DNA from: Omphalotus guepiniiformis
Taxonomy: Eukaryota; Basidiomycota; Agaricomycetes; Agaricales; Omphalotaceae
Length of the DNA: 64,000 bases
NCBI GenBank assembly: GCA_028554645.1
Contig: JAQOOI010000079.1
Coordinates: 1,984,001-2,048,000 of the forward strand
Reading direction: 5' to 3'
Below the pieces are notes generated by a model. That model was given only the letters and a program-made list of their open reading frames with translations, was not told where the DNA came from and did no database searches. Shown piece after piece: positions 1 to 12,815 of the stretch (within the stretch, counting starts at the first letter, position 1; the number at the start of each line of letters is the position of its first letter). Both the position numbers and the translations under genes were made by a program.

Positions 1-1950
1 CCTGACAGAACATTGGTGCATTAGCCGGCTACCCCTTCGCACCCTACCTCTCTGACGGAATCGGACGTCGACGTACGATCTTTGTCGGTGCATTGATCAT
101 GGTAATGGCTACCGCTATCCAAAGCGCAGCGCAGTCAGTTGGAATGTTCATCGGAGCTCGGTTGGTTTCCGCATAGCAAGCCCTCCCCGTTCTGTCCGCT
201 GTCCCTGACTTATATTCAGATTCTTGATTGGATTCGGACTCACTTTTGCTGGTGAGTAAATTTGACGTTGGCAGGTGACCTAGGTTTTCCTCACCTGATA
301 CGTTTTAAATCAGCGAATGCGGCCCCCATGCTGGTTACCGAAATATCTTACCCCACGTACCGTGCACCTTTGACTTCGGCGTATAACTCGCTGTGGTATT
401 CGGGAGCAATTATGTAGGTCACAGTCGTCTTTTGCGCGCTGCGCATACTGTAACTGACTTCCTGTTATTGTTGTTTTAACATAGTGCCGCTTGGACTACT
501 TTTGGTACATTCAAACTGCCTAGCACATGGGCCTGGCGTGTTCCTTCCGTTCTCCAAGGACTCCCATCGGTGCTCCAGGTTGCTCTAATTTGGTTCGCAC
601 CAGAATCCCCTCGTTGGTTAGTCAGTAAAGGCAAGAACGAACAAGCTCTTCATACACTAGCTTATTATCACGCTGACGGGAACGAGTAAGTGTGATACCT
701 CCATCTGACCTCGTGATCCTAACTTACGGGATACAGGGATGATCCTTTGGTCAAGTATGAATTTGAGGAGATTAAAGCGGCAATTGCGTTCGACAGGGAA
801 GGTTCGTTATCACATATACTAATCCCGTGGGGGTGATTCAGATTCGCTAAATATGCATTACAGTTGCCGCCAACGTCGGCTGGAAATCGCTCTTTGCAAC
901 GCCTGGGAACAGAAAACGTATGCGGATAATCATCGCAATCGCATTCTTCTCGCAATGGTCTGGGAATGGTCTTGCTTCATACTATCTCAACCAGATTCTT
1001 GATGACATTGGTGTCACTGATACTACCATCCAGGTAATGAAAGTTTTCTTCTGATTTTTTGCTATGGGTTGAGATATTGAATGTTTACCGGCTAGCTACT
1101 CATTAACGGTATCTTGGCAATCTGGAACTTATTCTGGGCGCTTTTAGCTTCGGGTCTAGTGGATAAACTAGGTCGAAGGCTCCTTTTCATGACATCGGCA
1201 ATTGGCATGCTGTTATTCTTCATCGCACAAACAATATCATTCGCTCTTTTCTCTCAACATGGTCATCCGGCAGCTGCTCACTCTGTCATCGCATTCCTTT
1301 TCTTGTTTTATGCTGCTTACGAGTGAGTAACCACTACCACCACTAGTCTTGTTCTCGCAGTCTGACGCTAATCACCCAAAAGTCTGGCATTCTCACCTCT
1401 GATCGTCTCCTATACCGTTGAAATTCTACCATTCCAATTACGTGCGAAAGGTTTCAACGTCTTCAATTTTACGATATCGATTGCTTTAATCTTCAACCAA
1501 TACGTTAACCCTATTGCCCTCAGTAAGCGACTTTCCCCCGAATCTCCTATGTTGTATCATAGAACTTATGCGACGGACATTCACAGAAAAACTTACCTGG
1601 AGATACTATGTAGGTCTACCTTCACTTTCAAGAGCCGCATATATAGGGGCGTTCGTACTGAAAGTGTGGCTTAGATCGTCTACGTCTGCTGGATCGCTTT
1701 CGAAACCATCTACCTCTATCTCTGTAAGGAGCGATTTTCACCTCTACCATTCCAGCTAAAGCTAATGCATCTCCTTCACCTCTCAGTCGTTGTTGAGACC
1801 AAGAATCTCACATTGGAAGAGACCGCGGCATTGTTCGACGGTAAAGAAGCGACGCTTCAAATTACCCCCGCAAATGTCGACGGTCATTTGGATGAAAAGT
1901 CGGAGCGGTCAGCATCGATTCAGGAATTTACGGGTCTCGCTAAAGTATAG
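1..1950 (+). CDS. MFS sugar transporter, 5' end outside window
   Basis: This is a sugar-porter family membrane transporter, related to fungal hexose/lactose permeases, that would move a sugar across the plasma membrane. Bases 1-8 are the tail of an intron and the first visible exon begins at 9 with NIGALAGYPFAPYLSDGIGR. Family signatures are visible: DGIGRRR after helix 2, PESPRWLVS before the central loop, DKLGRR after helix 8 and VETKNLTLEETAALFDG at the C terminus. About ten exons join in frame through short GT-AG introns, for example 1-base phase at 1523|1585. The stop is TAG at 1948-1950. It is a close paralogue of the transporter at 25833-28264 and, unlike that copy, all visible junctions splice in frame. 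Substrate unknown. Confidence 0.88.
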
Positions 1951-2492
1951 TGTGAGGTTAATCTTCATTGTATTTATTGCTTCCAAATTCGAGAGTAAAT
2001 TGTCGACAGGACATTTATACCAATCTTTTTTCATTCGGTCTAGGCACGAAACATGCCTTTAAATTGTTGTAACAACATTGTATATAAACGATGCATTTAT
2101 TTATTCGGGATATTGTTACGATACAGTGTGATAAATTCGTATGTTTGAGTGAGTAATTGGACGACAAATAGTATGTGTAACTGCTGTTATACAGATTTGA
2201 AGCACGCCCAAATGAGGATTCAAATCTTTGATGTGAGTTGTTATGTATATTTTGTACACATTCGATGATTATTCGTCGATGATTTCTCGCACTTTTTAAA
2301 CAACAGGTACAATTTGAACAACAGATACAATTTGATGCAAAAATCACATATGTAAAACATCTATCTATTTTTCTCGATAAAGTTGTGTACTTGGCAATTC
2401 AGACAACCAATGATTAAACAACTTTCATTATATACATTACAATCCATTCCATTACAATATAATTAACAAAAAAGTACAAGAATATTCATGAT
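1951..2492. other. AT-rich convergent intergenic region
   Basis: This is the space between two convergent genes. It is AT-rich and I see no coding exon, RNA gene or repeat in it. Confidence 0.6.
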
Positions 2493-2901
2493 CTACTCAG
2501 TGCCTTTGATGTTGGTAGATTTGTACGCAGTCTCCTTTCCAGTCTAAAGGAATCAAAATTAGCATGACGGCAACACTTTTGCGAAAAAAATAATACGTTG
2601 TCGTTGCGGATGACGAAGCGAGGGTCATCAGGTGAGGCCTATACAGCGCATATAGTCAGTAACCTATGAGAAATACGCAATGTGAAGAGAATGTTCGTAC
2701 GTTTACTGTGTTACCGGTGCTGCCAGCTGGCTGCTTGTCTTCAACAATCTCGGTGATCTCTCCGCTGGTAGAAGAATTCTCCACGTTTCCGCCACCAATA
2801 CCTTGGTACTTGACGCGGTCACCGACCTGCAAAAAGCGTTAGGCTTAGAACGGCGACGCGTCCAAGCGAATGAAAACACATACGTTGTATGATTGGGACA
2901 T
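2493..2901 (-). CDS. Small Hva1/TUDOR-domain protein (DUF2945)
   Basis: This is a 76-residue protein of the hypervirulence-associated TUDOR family (DUF2945), whose biochemical role is not established. Four exons join in phase 0: 2884-2901, 2707-2826, 2597-2638 and 2493-2543. It starts MSQSYNVGDRVKYQGIGGG, and the second half has DPRFVIRNDN followed by TGKETAYKSTNIKGTE. The V-G-D-x-V-x-Y start and the D-P-R-F/Y ... T-G-K pattern are the family hallmarks, and the length fits a single TUDOR unit. It was found by splicing, since each exon is too short to stand out. It lies between a sugar transporter and a glycosyltransferase with no obvious functional link. The family name refers to work in another fungus and does not imply pathogenicity here. 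Confidence 0.85.
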
Positions 2902-3636
2902 GTTCTAAGATGATGAGGGGTTAAGTTTGAAGAGGAAAAAGGCGTTTGATGAGTTCAGAGATTGGACCCATCCTCGTATTTATACACAAACGAAAATGCA
3001 GTGACGTATGACGAGGGGATACATCTTGAAGTTGAATACCTCAGACAGTCGTCATCGTAGAAATGGTGTAAGACTAGGTAGTGGATCGATCGTTGGCGAA
3101 TGTGATTGTGGGCACGTCCTGTTCATTTCTGTATCACCATCTCTCGAGATATTAATCCAGCGACGTACGGTACTGCGAGGCTACTTGACTTTTGCGTGGC
3201 GTAGCAAGCGCAGTAAACTCTTCAACATTTCCGTCAACTTTGAGATATTCACGGGTTACATCGTTAGAAATAGCAAGTTTCATTCGTACTGTGAGTAAGA
3301 TTGGTAGCCATCTAAGACGAAGGAGATCGAAAAGACGATTAGGCGCCCGCGATGAACGAGCCAGCATGTGATCGTGAGATAGAAATACTAAAAGTAGAGA
3401 TCGTACTAAGTTACCGGTATCGAACCCTGTTGTAGACAGCGAACACGAACATTTTCATGTTTCCGGGACGATGATATTGGACGCAGCAAGAATAGAGCTT
3501 ATACATAAAACACAAACCAAATCCTATCTAAATCTAAAGGATGAATTCAAAAAAACGTGGAAAGAGTAGTATACTTCAAACAGTTTCAAATGCCCGCACC
3601 GAGGATGTCAAATGTCGATGAACGAGTTCAACAACC
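2902..3636. other. Intergenic region, no gene seen
   Basis: This stretch is upstream of the TUDOR gene and downstream of the glycosyltransferase. Short open frames occur on both strands but none has splice-consistent or recognisable coding content. Confidence 0.5.
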
Positions 3637-5264
3637 TCAATACACCTTTCCAGCGATTGGACCAATCGCAGAAAGAACAGCCTGGCAAGCTACTTCCCTT
3701 CCATTACCACGATTTTGACACCGTATCTTCAGACGTTCAGCATTCTCTCTGAACATCGCTGCTTCCTTGGTGTCCGTCATAACCCTCACCAGAGCATCAC
3801 CAAACTCTGCAGCGATCACTCTCGGGGCGGATGAAACACTTCCGAAGAGACCAATCTTGAGGAACTCTGCGCGACGTGCAAAGTCGTAGGTGTCGTACCA
3901 GAGAGGAAGAACGACATGAGGTACGCCAGCCCTATAATTCGAGTCTAGGTAATTAAAAACTATTCATCTAACAGAAAATCAAGGAGGTACTGACCAGACG
4001 CCCTCATAGAATGAATTAGCACCACCATGATGCACAGTACACTTCACGTTTGGGTGTTGAAGAATAGCAACAGGATCCGCTTGTAGCCAATCAACAATCC
4101 TAACCCGACCTTCCTTTATGTCCAACCCCAAAATAGCATCGAGCACATCACCGATATTGCCATAGGCTTTCACCTTCCACAATATCTGTATTTTCCCAGT
4201 ATCATCACGATCCAACAAGGTTCGTAAACCACCCGCGAATTCACGCGAAAGGTTTTCGTCTGCCATGGCATGAGAACCGAGGTTAATGAGGACAGTAGGG
4301 CCCTTTTCAAGCCATTTAACGAGCTCAGGATCGCTCTCCTCCACAGAGTCGCCTGGGTAGACGATTGGACCACAAGAAACGATATCGTCAGGGATTACGG
4401 CGAATGGAAAGTCAATCTCCGGTAGAGAAGGACATAAGCATTGTACGCCTGGAGCCCTCGACTCGAAAAAGTGATTAACTAACCCGGCTTCCTTCCGGCA
4501 CGCTTGAAGTTGTTGAACTCGGGGTGACCTTACTAAAGTGAGTATCATGCGTATATGCAGATATATATTGGCCGGAATGTTAGACCAGGGCACGGGAAAT
4601 GCGAAGCCAGAAGATAGTCTGTGCCACAAATGCTAAGGTTAACATTGACAGTTCTTCCACATGATACGATAACGCCAACTCACGCAGGATATTTCCAGAG
4701 CATTCCCATCGCAGGTTGAGCATCCAATACAAGCTCCTTGTACGAATTCGGCGACATGATAAAATATTTCTGCTTCAAAAGCAGACACGCATCAACCGCC
4801 GCGCGGAACATACTGTCCGAAACCGCAACGTCCGGTCGAACAGTCTTAACAATCTCCTGACAACTTTCGATACATTCCGTGTATCTCTTTCCCGGCATTG
4901 GCGCCACAACGACATCCAAGAAACTATAACTCCTCAAAGCCCCTTTAACACCAGGTCCATGAGGAAGATCATACTCATTCATTCCCACCTCCTCCAACGC
5001 CTCGAAGTGCGTAGGTCCCTTGCATAGATGAAAATCGATCAACCCAACCTTCGACGAAGTCTTCCCAAGTTCAGCTCTTTTCTTCTTAACGGCATCCTGA
5101 AGCCTTTCTACGCGTTTTTCCAAAGGGGCGAACGAAGCGATGTGTACTTCAGCGTCGTTCAATGCGAGTTCGTATGCAAGAGCGAGGTTGACATTGGCTT
5201 GACCGTACTCGCAGAACGTGAACAGCAGGACTTTGGCCGCGCGATGGTCAGGACCAGACACCAT
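3637..5264 (-). CDS. UDP-glycosyltransferase (GT1 family)
   Basis: This is a GT1-type enzyme expected to transfer a sugar from UDP-sugar to a small lipophilic acceptor. Three exons (4684-5264, 3995-4618, 3931-3637) give 499 residues, a normal GT1 length. The N-terminal acceptor domain starts KVLLFTFCEYGQANVNLALA, with the usual N-terminal Rossmann pattern. The C-terminal donor domain has VLINLGSH near residue 306, and then W-L-Q ... D-P ... H-P-N ... HHGGANSFYEG at about 390, ending in the GVPHVVLPLWYD segment. Together these form the UGT signature. Intron 1 (cacag acceptor) was chosen because it restores WKYPALSSGFAFPVPW. No signal peptide or C-terminal membrane helix is evident, which suggests a cytosolic enzyme. 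The acceptor is unknown. Confidence 0.9.
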
Positions 5265-6097
5265 TTGGGATCAAGGTCAAGGCTAGGATGTAGGTCCTAG
5301 GAGGGGGTAGGAGGCCGTAGACAGGGGATTGTAAAATTTTGCATTTGATTATCGCTTATATACTTATATGATGTCTAACCTTGCTATATTAAACCTACAG
5401 TAGCACCGCTATTTTCCCGCCGTAGTGCTTCTAGGGTACCATGCGGTACCTTTTGCGAGCTTTTCCCGTCTTTGCATAGCGCGAGTTCCTCAGTCTTTGA
5501 TTCATATAAGTAACGTTGGCGCCCGGATGATGCTTTGGGCTAGTTAACGAGCGACGCGAGTCTGAACGAAAGCGATTGGAGTAACTGAAGGGGAGAGCGA
5601 CAAGGAGTGAATGGCTGACTAAGCGAATGATGTGAATCAAATTCTGATTACGAATATTGCTTATGTAACTAAGGTGTTCCATAACTGGCTCAGCACCGGC
5701 TTTCATGTTGTACCGCTTTCTCGCATTTATGCACGTATAGGGTGCCGTCTTCAAGTGAGTAAGGTTGTTTGTCACTTTGAACATCAAACCTAATCGACTT
5801 GCTCAGTCTACAGAGAAATGGAAACTCATACACAATGACCGGCGCCACGCAGAGTTAACGTTGTAAATGTCATTCAACTCTGCCTTTCGTGGAGTTCGGA
5901 GGTCGTCGCCCTTACCATCCCTCAACTCGATATATATGTTGTCGGTCGAGTACCAAATGCGATGGAGCTGCTATTCAATACCAACAATGTATCGCAGTTT
6001 GATGTTTACCACGGAAAGCAGCTGCCATAATCGTCAAAAGATTTAAATACCCTCCACTGGTTTCACTAGAGAGCGCTCTATTACACGTCTCGCTGTG
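5265..6097. other. Divergent promoter region of glycosyltransferase and exchanger
   Basis: This is the shared upstream region of two divergent genes. Apart from the TATA-like site noted separately, I see no conserved element or gene. Confidence 0.5.
5355..5362 (-). promoter_or_regulatory. Putative TATA box of the glycosyltransferase
   Basis: On the minus strand this reads TATATAAG, about 90-100 bases upstream of the ATG at 5264. Position and sequence fit a TATA element, but the start of transcription is not known. Confidence 0.4.
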
Positions 6098-8376
6098 ATG
6101 ACAGACTATCTCGCACTCGATGAGAAGCTATATCGACGACGGCGGAGCACTACTGATATTCACCTCCGTCGGGAGCCTCTCGAGTTACCAAACAACTCCT
6201 TCATTAACAATGCAGATATCCGGATACGATTTCGGGATCACGAGGATCATTCGGACAGTGATAACGAGGATCATCCTAGCGGACAACCTTCTCCGAGTCG
6301 TCGTCCAACTTATAGGTCAAAGAAAGATGGGTCAGATTGGTTCAAAGACAAGTTTTTACGGAGGGGAAAGAGGCAAGTGGGGATTTTAGAGAGTTTGAAG
6401 GCAATTGTGTTTTCGTCGTGTGTGTGTCTTTTCCTTTGCGTATTCCGTATGGAAAGTTTTCTAATTTCGAACTAAAGGGCTTAATGTGTTCGTCATATTC
6501 ATACCTCTGTCTTGGTGGGCGCATTTCAGCTACACCGACGCGGAAGGTTCAGAGAAAGTGTGGTCCTCTACATTAATATTTGCATGTGCGTGCGTTCTCA
6601 TAGACTGAGTCTTGCTCGATGTTCGCTTACTTATCCGCTTCATGATTCCAGTCTCCTTGTTGGCTCTCATACCGTTAGAGAAACTCCTCGATTACGGAGG
6701 AGAACAAATGAAATTCTACTTCGGAAGTTTCTTTGGAGATATGGTAATTGTGGGCCTTAACAAGTGAGTATATGCGGCAGTCTGACGTTGAAATTTGAAA
6801 CAATAACGAATATTAATGTCTTTTCAGCGCAGTTGAAGGATCGCTTGCTATTATTCTGCTGACGAAGTGCGAGTAAGTGCGAGAGCATCTTCTTGGCTTT
6901 GCCCTGGATTGAAAGTCAATGCAAATACTCAGGTTGAGACTTCTTCAGTCCACGATCATAGGTATACATCCACTCCGCAGACCCTCGTCTTCCAATGTTT
7001 CTTATGACCTCACACAGGCGTCTCCCTACTTCATCTCCTCCTTGTCCCTGGCGTATCCTTCATGGTCGGAGGAGCTCGACTTCTTCATCAAGAGCTGAAC
7101 CCACACATCACTCAGCTCAATCACACGCTTCTTCTCATGGGGTAAGCGTATACACATATATTATATATATATACCTTCTCCGAGAACTAACATACCCTGC
7201 TTAACAGTGTCCTTACGTTACCCCTTCCCGCTGCGTTTTACAACACCTTAGAATTCGGCGTCTCCGATTCCGCGAATTCATCAAGTGGGACCGAGGCTTA
7301 CGACCAGATCCTCATTTTCAGTCGTGGATTGGCTATAATGTTACATTTAGTGTGTGTATCGCTATCCATCCCGACATTCTTCCTTGTCATGGCTTGACAA
7401 TCAAATTGACGCTGGCATTTCATAGATATTTCCTCACTCGTTTCTTCATGCTAATCCCCCCCGGGAAGGACAATGCTTTTCGCGCCCTTCCTGGAGCTCC
7501 GGATGCAGTGTTTGAAGAAGAACGTGAACTTGAGGAGGGTGAACCGGAAGTGAATCAGTGGGTGTGTATTGTTATGCTCATCGGGGCTATCCCGATTATG
7601 GAGTATACTGCATCATATGTAAGGTTTTCACTGACTCTTTTCTTGAACTTCATCGTTAATTCTCTATGTCTATAAAGCTAGTCGACAGCGTGGAAGTCGT
7701 GAGGGAAACGGGTCACATCACGGAAGAGTACGTGCCCAGTTTCTCGTCGTATTTTCGCGTCTTAATATTGACCCTCTCCTATAACCTGTGCAGATGGTTC
7801 GGCCTTATACTACTGCCCCTCGTATCCTTCTCTGCCGACGCTCTCTTAGCAATAGGATACTTTCTAAAGTATATCTATAAAACCATAAGAGGTCAAGTCA
7901 ATACAGACGTCCTACCAACCCTCGCCAAAGCCCGCTCGATCGATATCTCGATTCAGTTCACTCTCCTTTGGATGCCCTTACTTGTAATAATTGGCTGGGG
8001 AACCAATAGGCCGATGTCACTTCTCTTTGGTAAGTCGATACTCTCAATTTTGTTCCTTTCAACTTCGCTCGTGCAAGTCGTTGACGCCAGAGATTTGATT
8101 CTGAATGTAGATACGTACGAAGTTGTGCTCGTTCTAGGAGCTTGTTTATTGGTGAACTACGTTACAGCTGATGCTAAGACGAATTGGGCGGAAGGATTTG
8201 CAATGGTGGCGTTTTATGTTATGATAGTGAGTACTGTCTCTCATGAAAGCACTGCTTCCCAGAAGAGCTCATCTGTCCTCACTACCTAGGCATTGGTATC
8301 ATGGTTCTACACAGGCGAAGCAGCTATAGCGGAACTTTTGCAGACTGGGTCTTGCGCGAGTGCGAGTCAAGAATGA
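6098..8376 (+). CDS. CAX-type vacuolar Ca2+/H+ exchanger, divergent
   Basis: This is a cation/proton exchanger-like membrane protein of the CAX/VCX family, which normally loads Ca2+ into the vacuole. Twelve exons sum to 1566 bases, or 521 residues: 6098-6419, 6478-6585, 6652-6763, 6828-6872, 6933-6961, 7018-7141, 7208-7351, 7426-7618, 7678-7727, 7794-8029, 8111-8226 and 8290-8376. A hydrophilic N-terminal tail of about 100 residues precedes the helices. Family landmarks are IPLEKLLDYGGEQM, NNAVEGSLAIILLTKCELR, LVDSVEVV...GLILLPL, LLFDTYEVV and NYVTADAKTNWAEG. The first ion-binding signature (normally G-N-A-x-E) reads N-N-A-V-E at about 180-184. The second reads S-F-S-A-D at about 387-391, so transport properties may differ. 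A short acidic segment near 7500 is a likely cytosolic loop. Confidence 0.85.
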
Positions 8377-10555
8377 ATGCGTTGGATTGAATTTCATGAA
8401 CGGGAGGCCAGAGGAAAGCATACAAGACGTGGAGATGGTACTAGTACAAGCATATGGTCATTACTTTATATACCAAAAATCTAATGATTGGTAGGAGGAG
8501 GGTCGCGGGTTAATTGCAAAATCGAAGGATATGAACTGGATATATTGAATCAGGCAGCTTTATTGAAGTCACTCGATTGGGTAGTGGGATCTCAAGCTCT
8601 CAAGTTTTGGTGTAAAAGGCTGAGAGATTCAAGTCAATCTTAAGTGGCATATATCGATATGAAGCTCACCCATAGCAACCCGGATGCAACTATCAATATC
8701 ATCTTGTCCACCAGGTGTCACCATAGGCAAGCCCACGATACCCTCGCGCAGCCAACTGCGGTCCAACACCCTTTCATGTTATATTTAATAACGTCGCGCA
8801 GTGTACCAGAATAATCTGCGCGCAAAATCAGCTACACCGACTTAGAACAACCAGTGCACGGAAAGCGAACTCGCCTTTTCACCACTCTCGGGACCGAAAC
8901 AGCCTATATCAATACTGGACCTGAATCCAATCTCGGATTCAATCCATATCCCCAAGTAACCCGAAAAATATAATTGACCGCATAACGGACCTCGGTTTCC
9001 TACATAGCGTTCAATTGTCGACGCAATGCTCCCCGGGAAGGATGTCTTCGGAAAATATCATGAAGTCCCAGGAATTGCCTGATTATGGTGAACTGGCCAA
9101 GGAAGAAGACTCTGCCAAGGATGAAGGAAGCAAAAGATGAGGCATGGGCCCGGGCGTCTGAAATGTCGTGTACTTGTTTGTGATGACTCTCAGCAGACTG
9201 TCAGCGTCAATGTTGGGTGAGACATACCTTGAAGTATTCGGTGCTCGTTGGCGGATGTACGGTGTCATACGGTCAAAGTAGGAATTGAGGTCAAGGGGTT
9301 CCCAACCCGCTCTGAGAATACCCACACTCGAGTCGTTCCGTTCAGCCGTTCGTTCAAACTGCGAGTCTTCGACGGACGTAAATTTCATCACGTTGGATGA
9401 GATTTTTGAGATGTACATGCGGGGACGACAAAAGCTCTGAATTCTGATATATGGAAAGAATTGATTGAATTGATCCATGAGCTGAAAGCTCCTCGTCAAA
9501 TTGAAACGATTTGGGTTCTTTGATGGCCGGTACATAACTACAGAATAAAGAAATTCTCGGGTGTATGAAGAACAGTCCGCTCTCTCCCTCTCTGAGTAAC
9601 CTAGACCTCGAGTTGAAAAGGAATAATTTTATGTTGTATATAGGCTGGAGATGTACATGCGGAGTGACAACATGAGAAGTTGCTGAGAAAAGGGGGTTAC
9701 GATACTATATGCGATAGAAGCAGAAATTCAGGACCAAGAAAAGAAAAACAAACAAACGAGAATATGACCGAGTTCAATGAAATTATAGGGACGGGGTGTG
9801 GAAGCACTGAACTGATTCATGAGACTCGGAAAACTTCAAGTGAAGAATAGAATATAAAAAAAAAGAGAGCGATGATTCGAGATAGACAGATTAAACACAG
9901 AGATAATGAGAGGGTAAAGCTAAGGTGGAGAAACAAAAAGGAATTGTTTGCGCAATCATGTGTGGTCCGTTAAACAGCGTACGTACGATGATGGGTGAAT
10001 GAGTAGTAATATTTGAACGGATGAATTGGTGGGGATAGGGACTAAATGGATATGAGGGTATGGGAGAAAACAAAAAAAGGCCTCTTTTTCCTTAATCCTC
10101 TCCCTTTCAACACCTAGTTCCCAAAATCTTTCCTCCTTCCTCGCCAGCCGATCATCCCGCCTTCCATTAATCTGCAGAGCAAGCCCCTCTCCCTCTTCCA
10201 TAAGATCAGAAAAAAAAGTTTAATAATCTACACATGCATTAACCAGCGCTCCATCACCGCAGTAAGGAAGAACTGACAAAATGGTGGCAGACCCCACAGA
10301 AACGAAACAACAAATCCATAGCTCTCGGTTGAAAGAAATGAAAGAGAAAAAAGGAATAAAAAAGACTAATACACAGACTAAACCTGAACCCAAAATGGGG
10401 GATGGAAGAGACCTTGGGGGCGGGCAGGGAGACCAAAGCGGACTGGAACAACGACGATGGAACAAAGGACCCTAGTGCTGGCAGCGATACTCTTCGATGC
10501 ATCCAGACGACGGGCCATCGTCGCGGATGTGAGTATCGTCGGCGCGATTCTTCGT
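8377..10555. other. Long gene-poor convergent region with one weak minus-strand ORF
   Basis: About 2.2 kb separate the exchanger from the phosphatase and no family is recognisable. The best coding candidate is on the minus strand at 9083-9535 (ATG at 9535, 150 codons uninterrupted). It contains a consensus-looking intron (gtatgt ... ttcag, about 9163-9228), but neither the spliced nor the unspliced product matches anything I know. Around 10070-10240 there are pyrimidine-rich tracts on the minus strand. It could be a long 3'UTR region or an orphan gene. Confidence 0.3.
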
Positions 10556-12215
<1,660 letters not shown>

Positions 12216-12815
12216 AATTTGGTCCGTCAACAAGGTTCTCTATGTGTTGATTTCCCTCCCTAGACGTTTGCAAGGCCTTTAAAAGGCTTTTAACTGGAAA
12301 AAGAGAGGAAAAAAGCGATGCGATGTCGGTAAACAAAGCGGTTGGTAACAGGATGATTCACTAACCTTTATACAAAGAAAAAGGACTTGTAGAGGTAAGA
12401 ATTTCGGACAAGCGAGCTCGTCGAAGGGCAGCCGGCTGTCGAGGACGTTAAAGATGGGGAAGAAGAGGAGTAAATCGATTGAGGTGGGCGGTGAAGATAA
12501 CAGGTAAGCTTTGTGATGGTTTTGTTGCCAAAAACGGCTGACATCGGAGCTGCACATCGTGGGAAACACGAAAAAAGCAACCAAAAATCACTAAAACGAT
12601 TTTCGAGCTTTGCTGTTTCTTTATACTACTAATTAAGTTATCATATTGCGACAGATGGCCATATACAGAACATAGATACAAAATTCCCGTGTGTCACTGT
12701 AGCAGAAGAAGAAACATGTGTGTAGAGGGGGAGAGTAATTATATTGAAACAGATAAAAAAACAATAACGAGTGTCTGAAGATGGAGCCATTCTTTGTAGA
12801 AAATAATCACTACAA
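12216..12815. other. Upstream region of the phosphatase gene
   Basis: This region lies between the phosphatase ATG and the stop of the PH-domain gene, both on the minus strand. It is T/C-rich on the minus strand near the ATG, as is common for fungal housekeeping promoters. No other gene is visible. Confidence 0.5.

Noticed and set aside
3400..3445. A tRNA-like T-arm (ggttcgatacc on the minus strand)
   Set aside because: The five-base stem around the loop does not pair and no acceptor or anticodon arm can be built.
5431..5787. Minus-strand open frame upstream of the exchanger gene
   Set aside because: No family resemblance and it lies in a divergent promoter region.
8377..10555. A multi-exon gene on the minus strand around 8640-9535
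   Set aside because: One open frame and one plausible intron, but no continuation or recognisable protein; kept only as a weak candidate.
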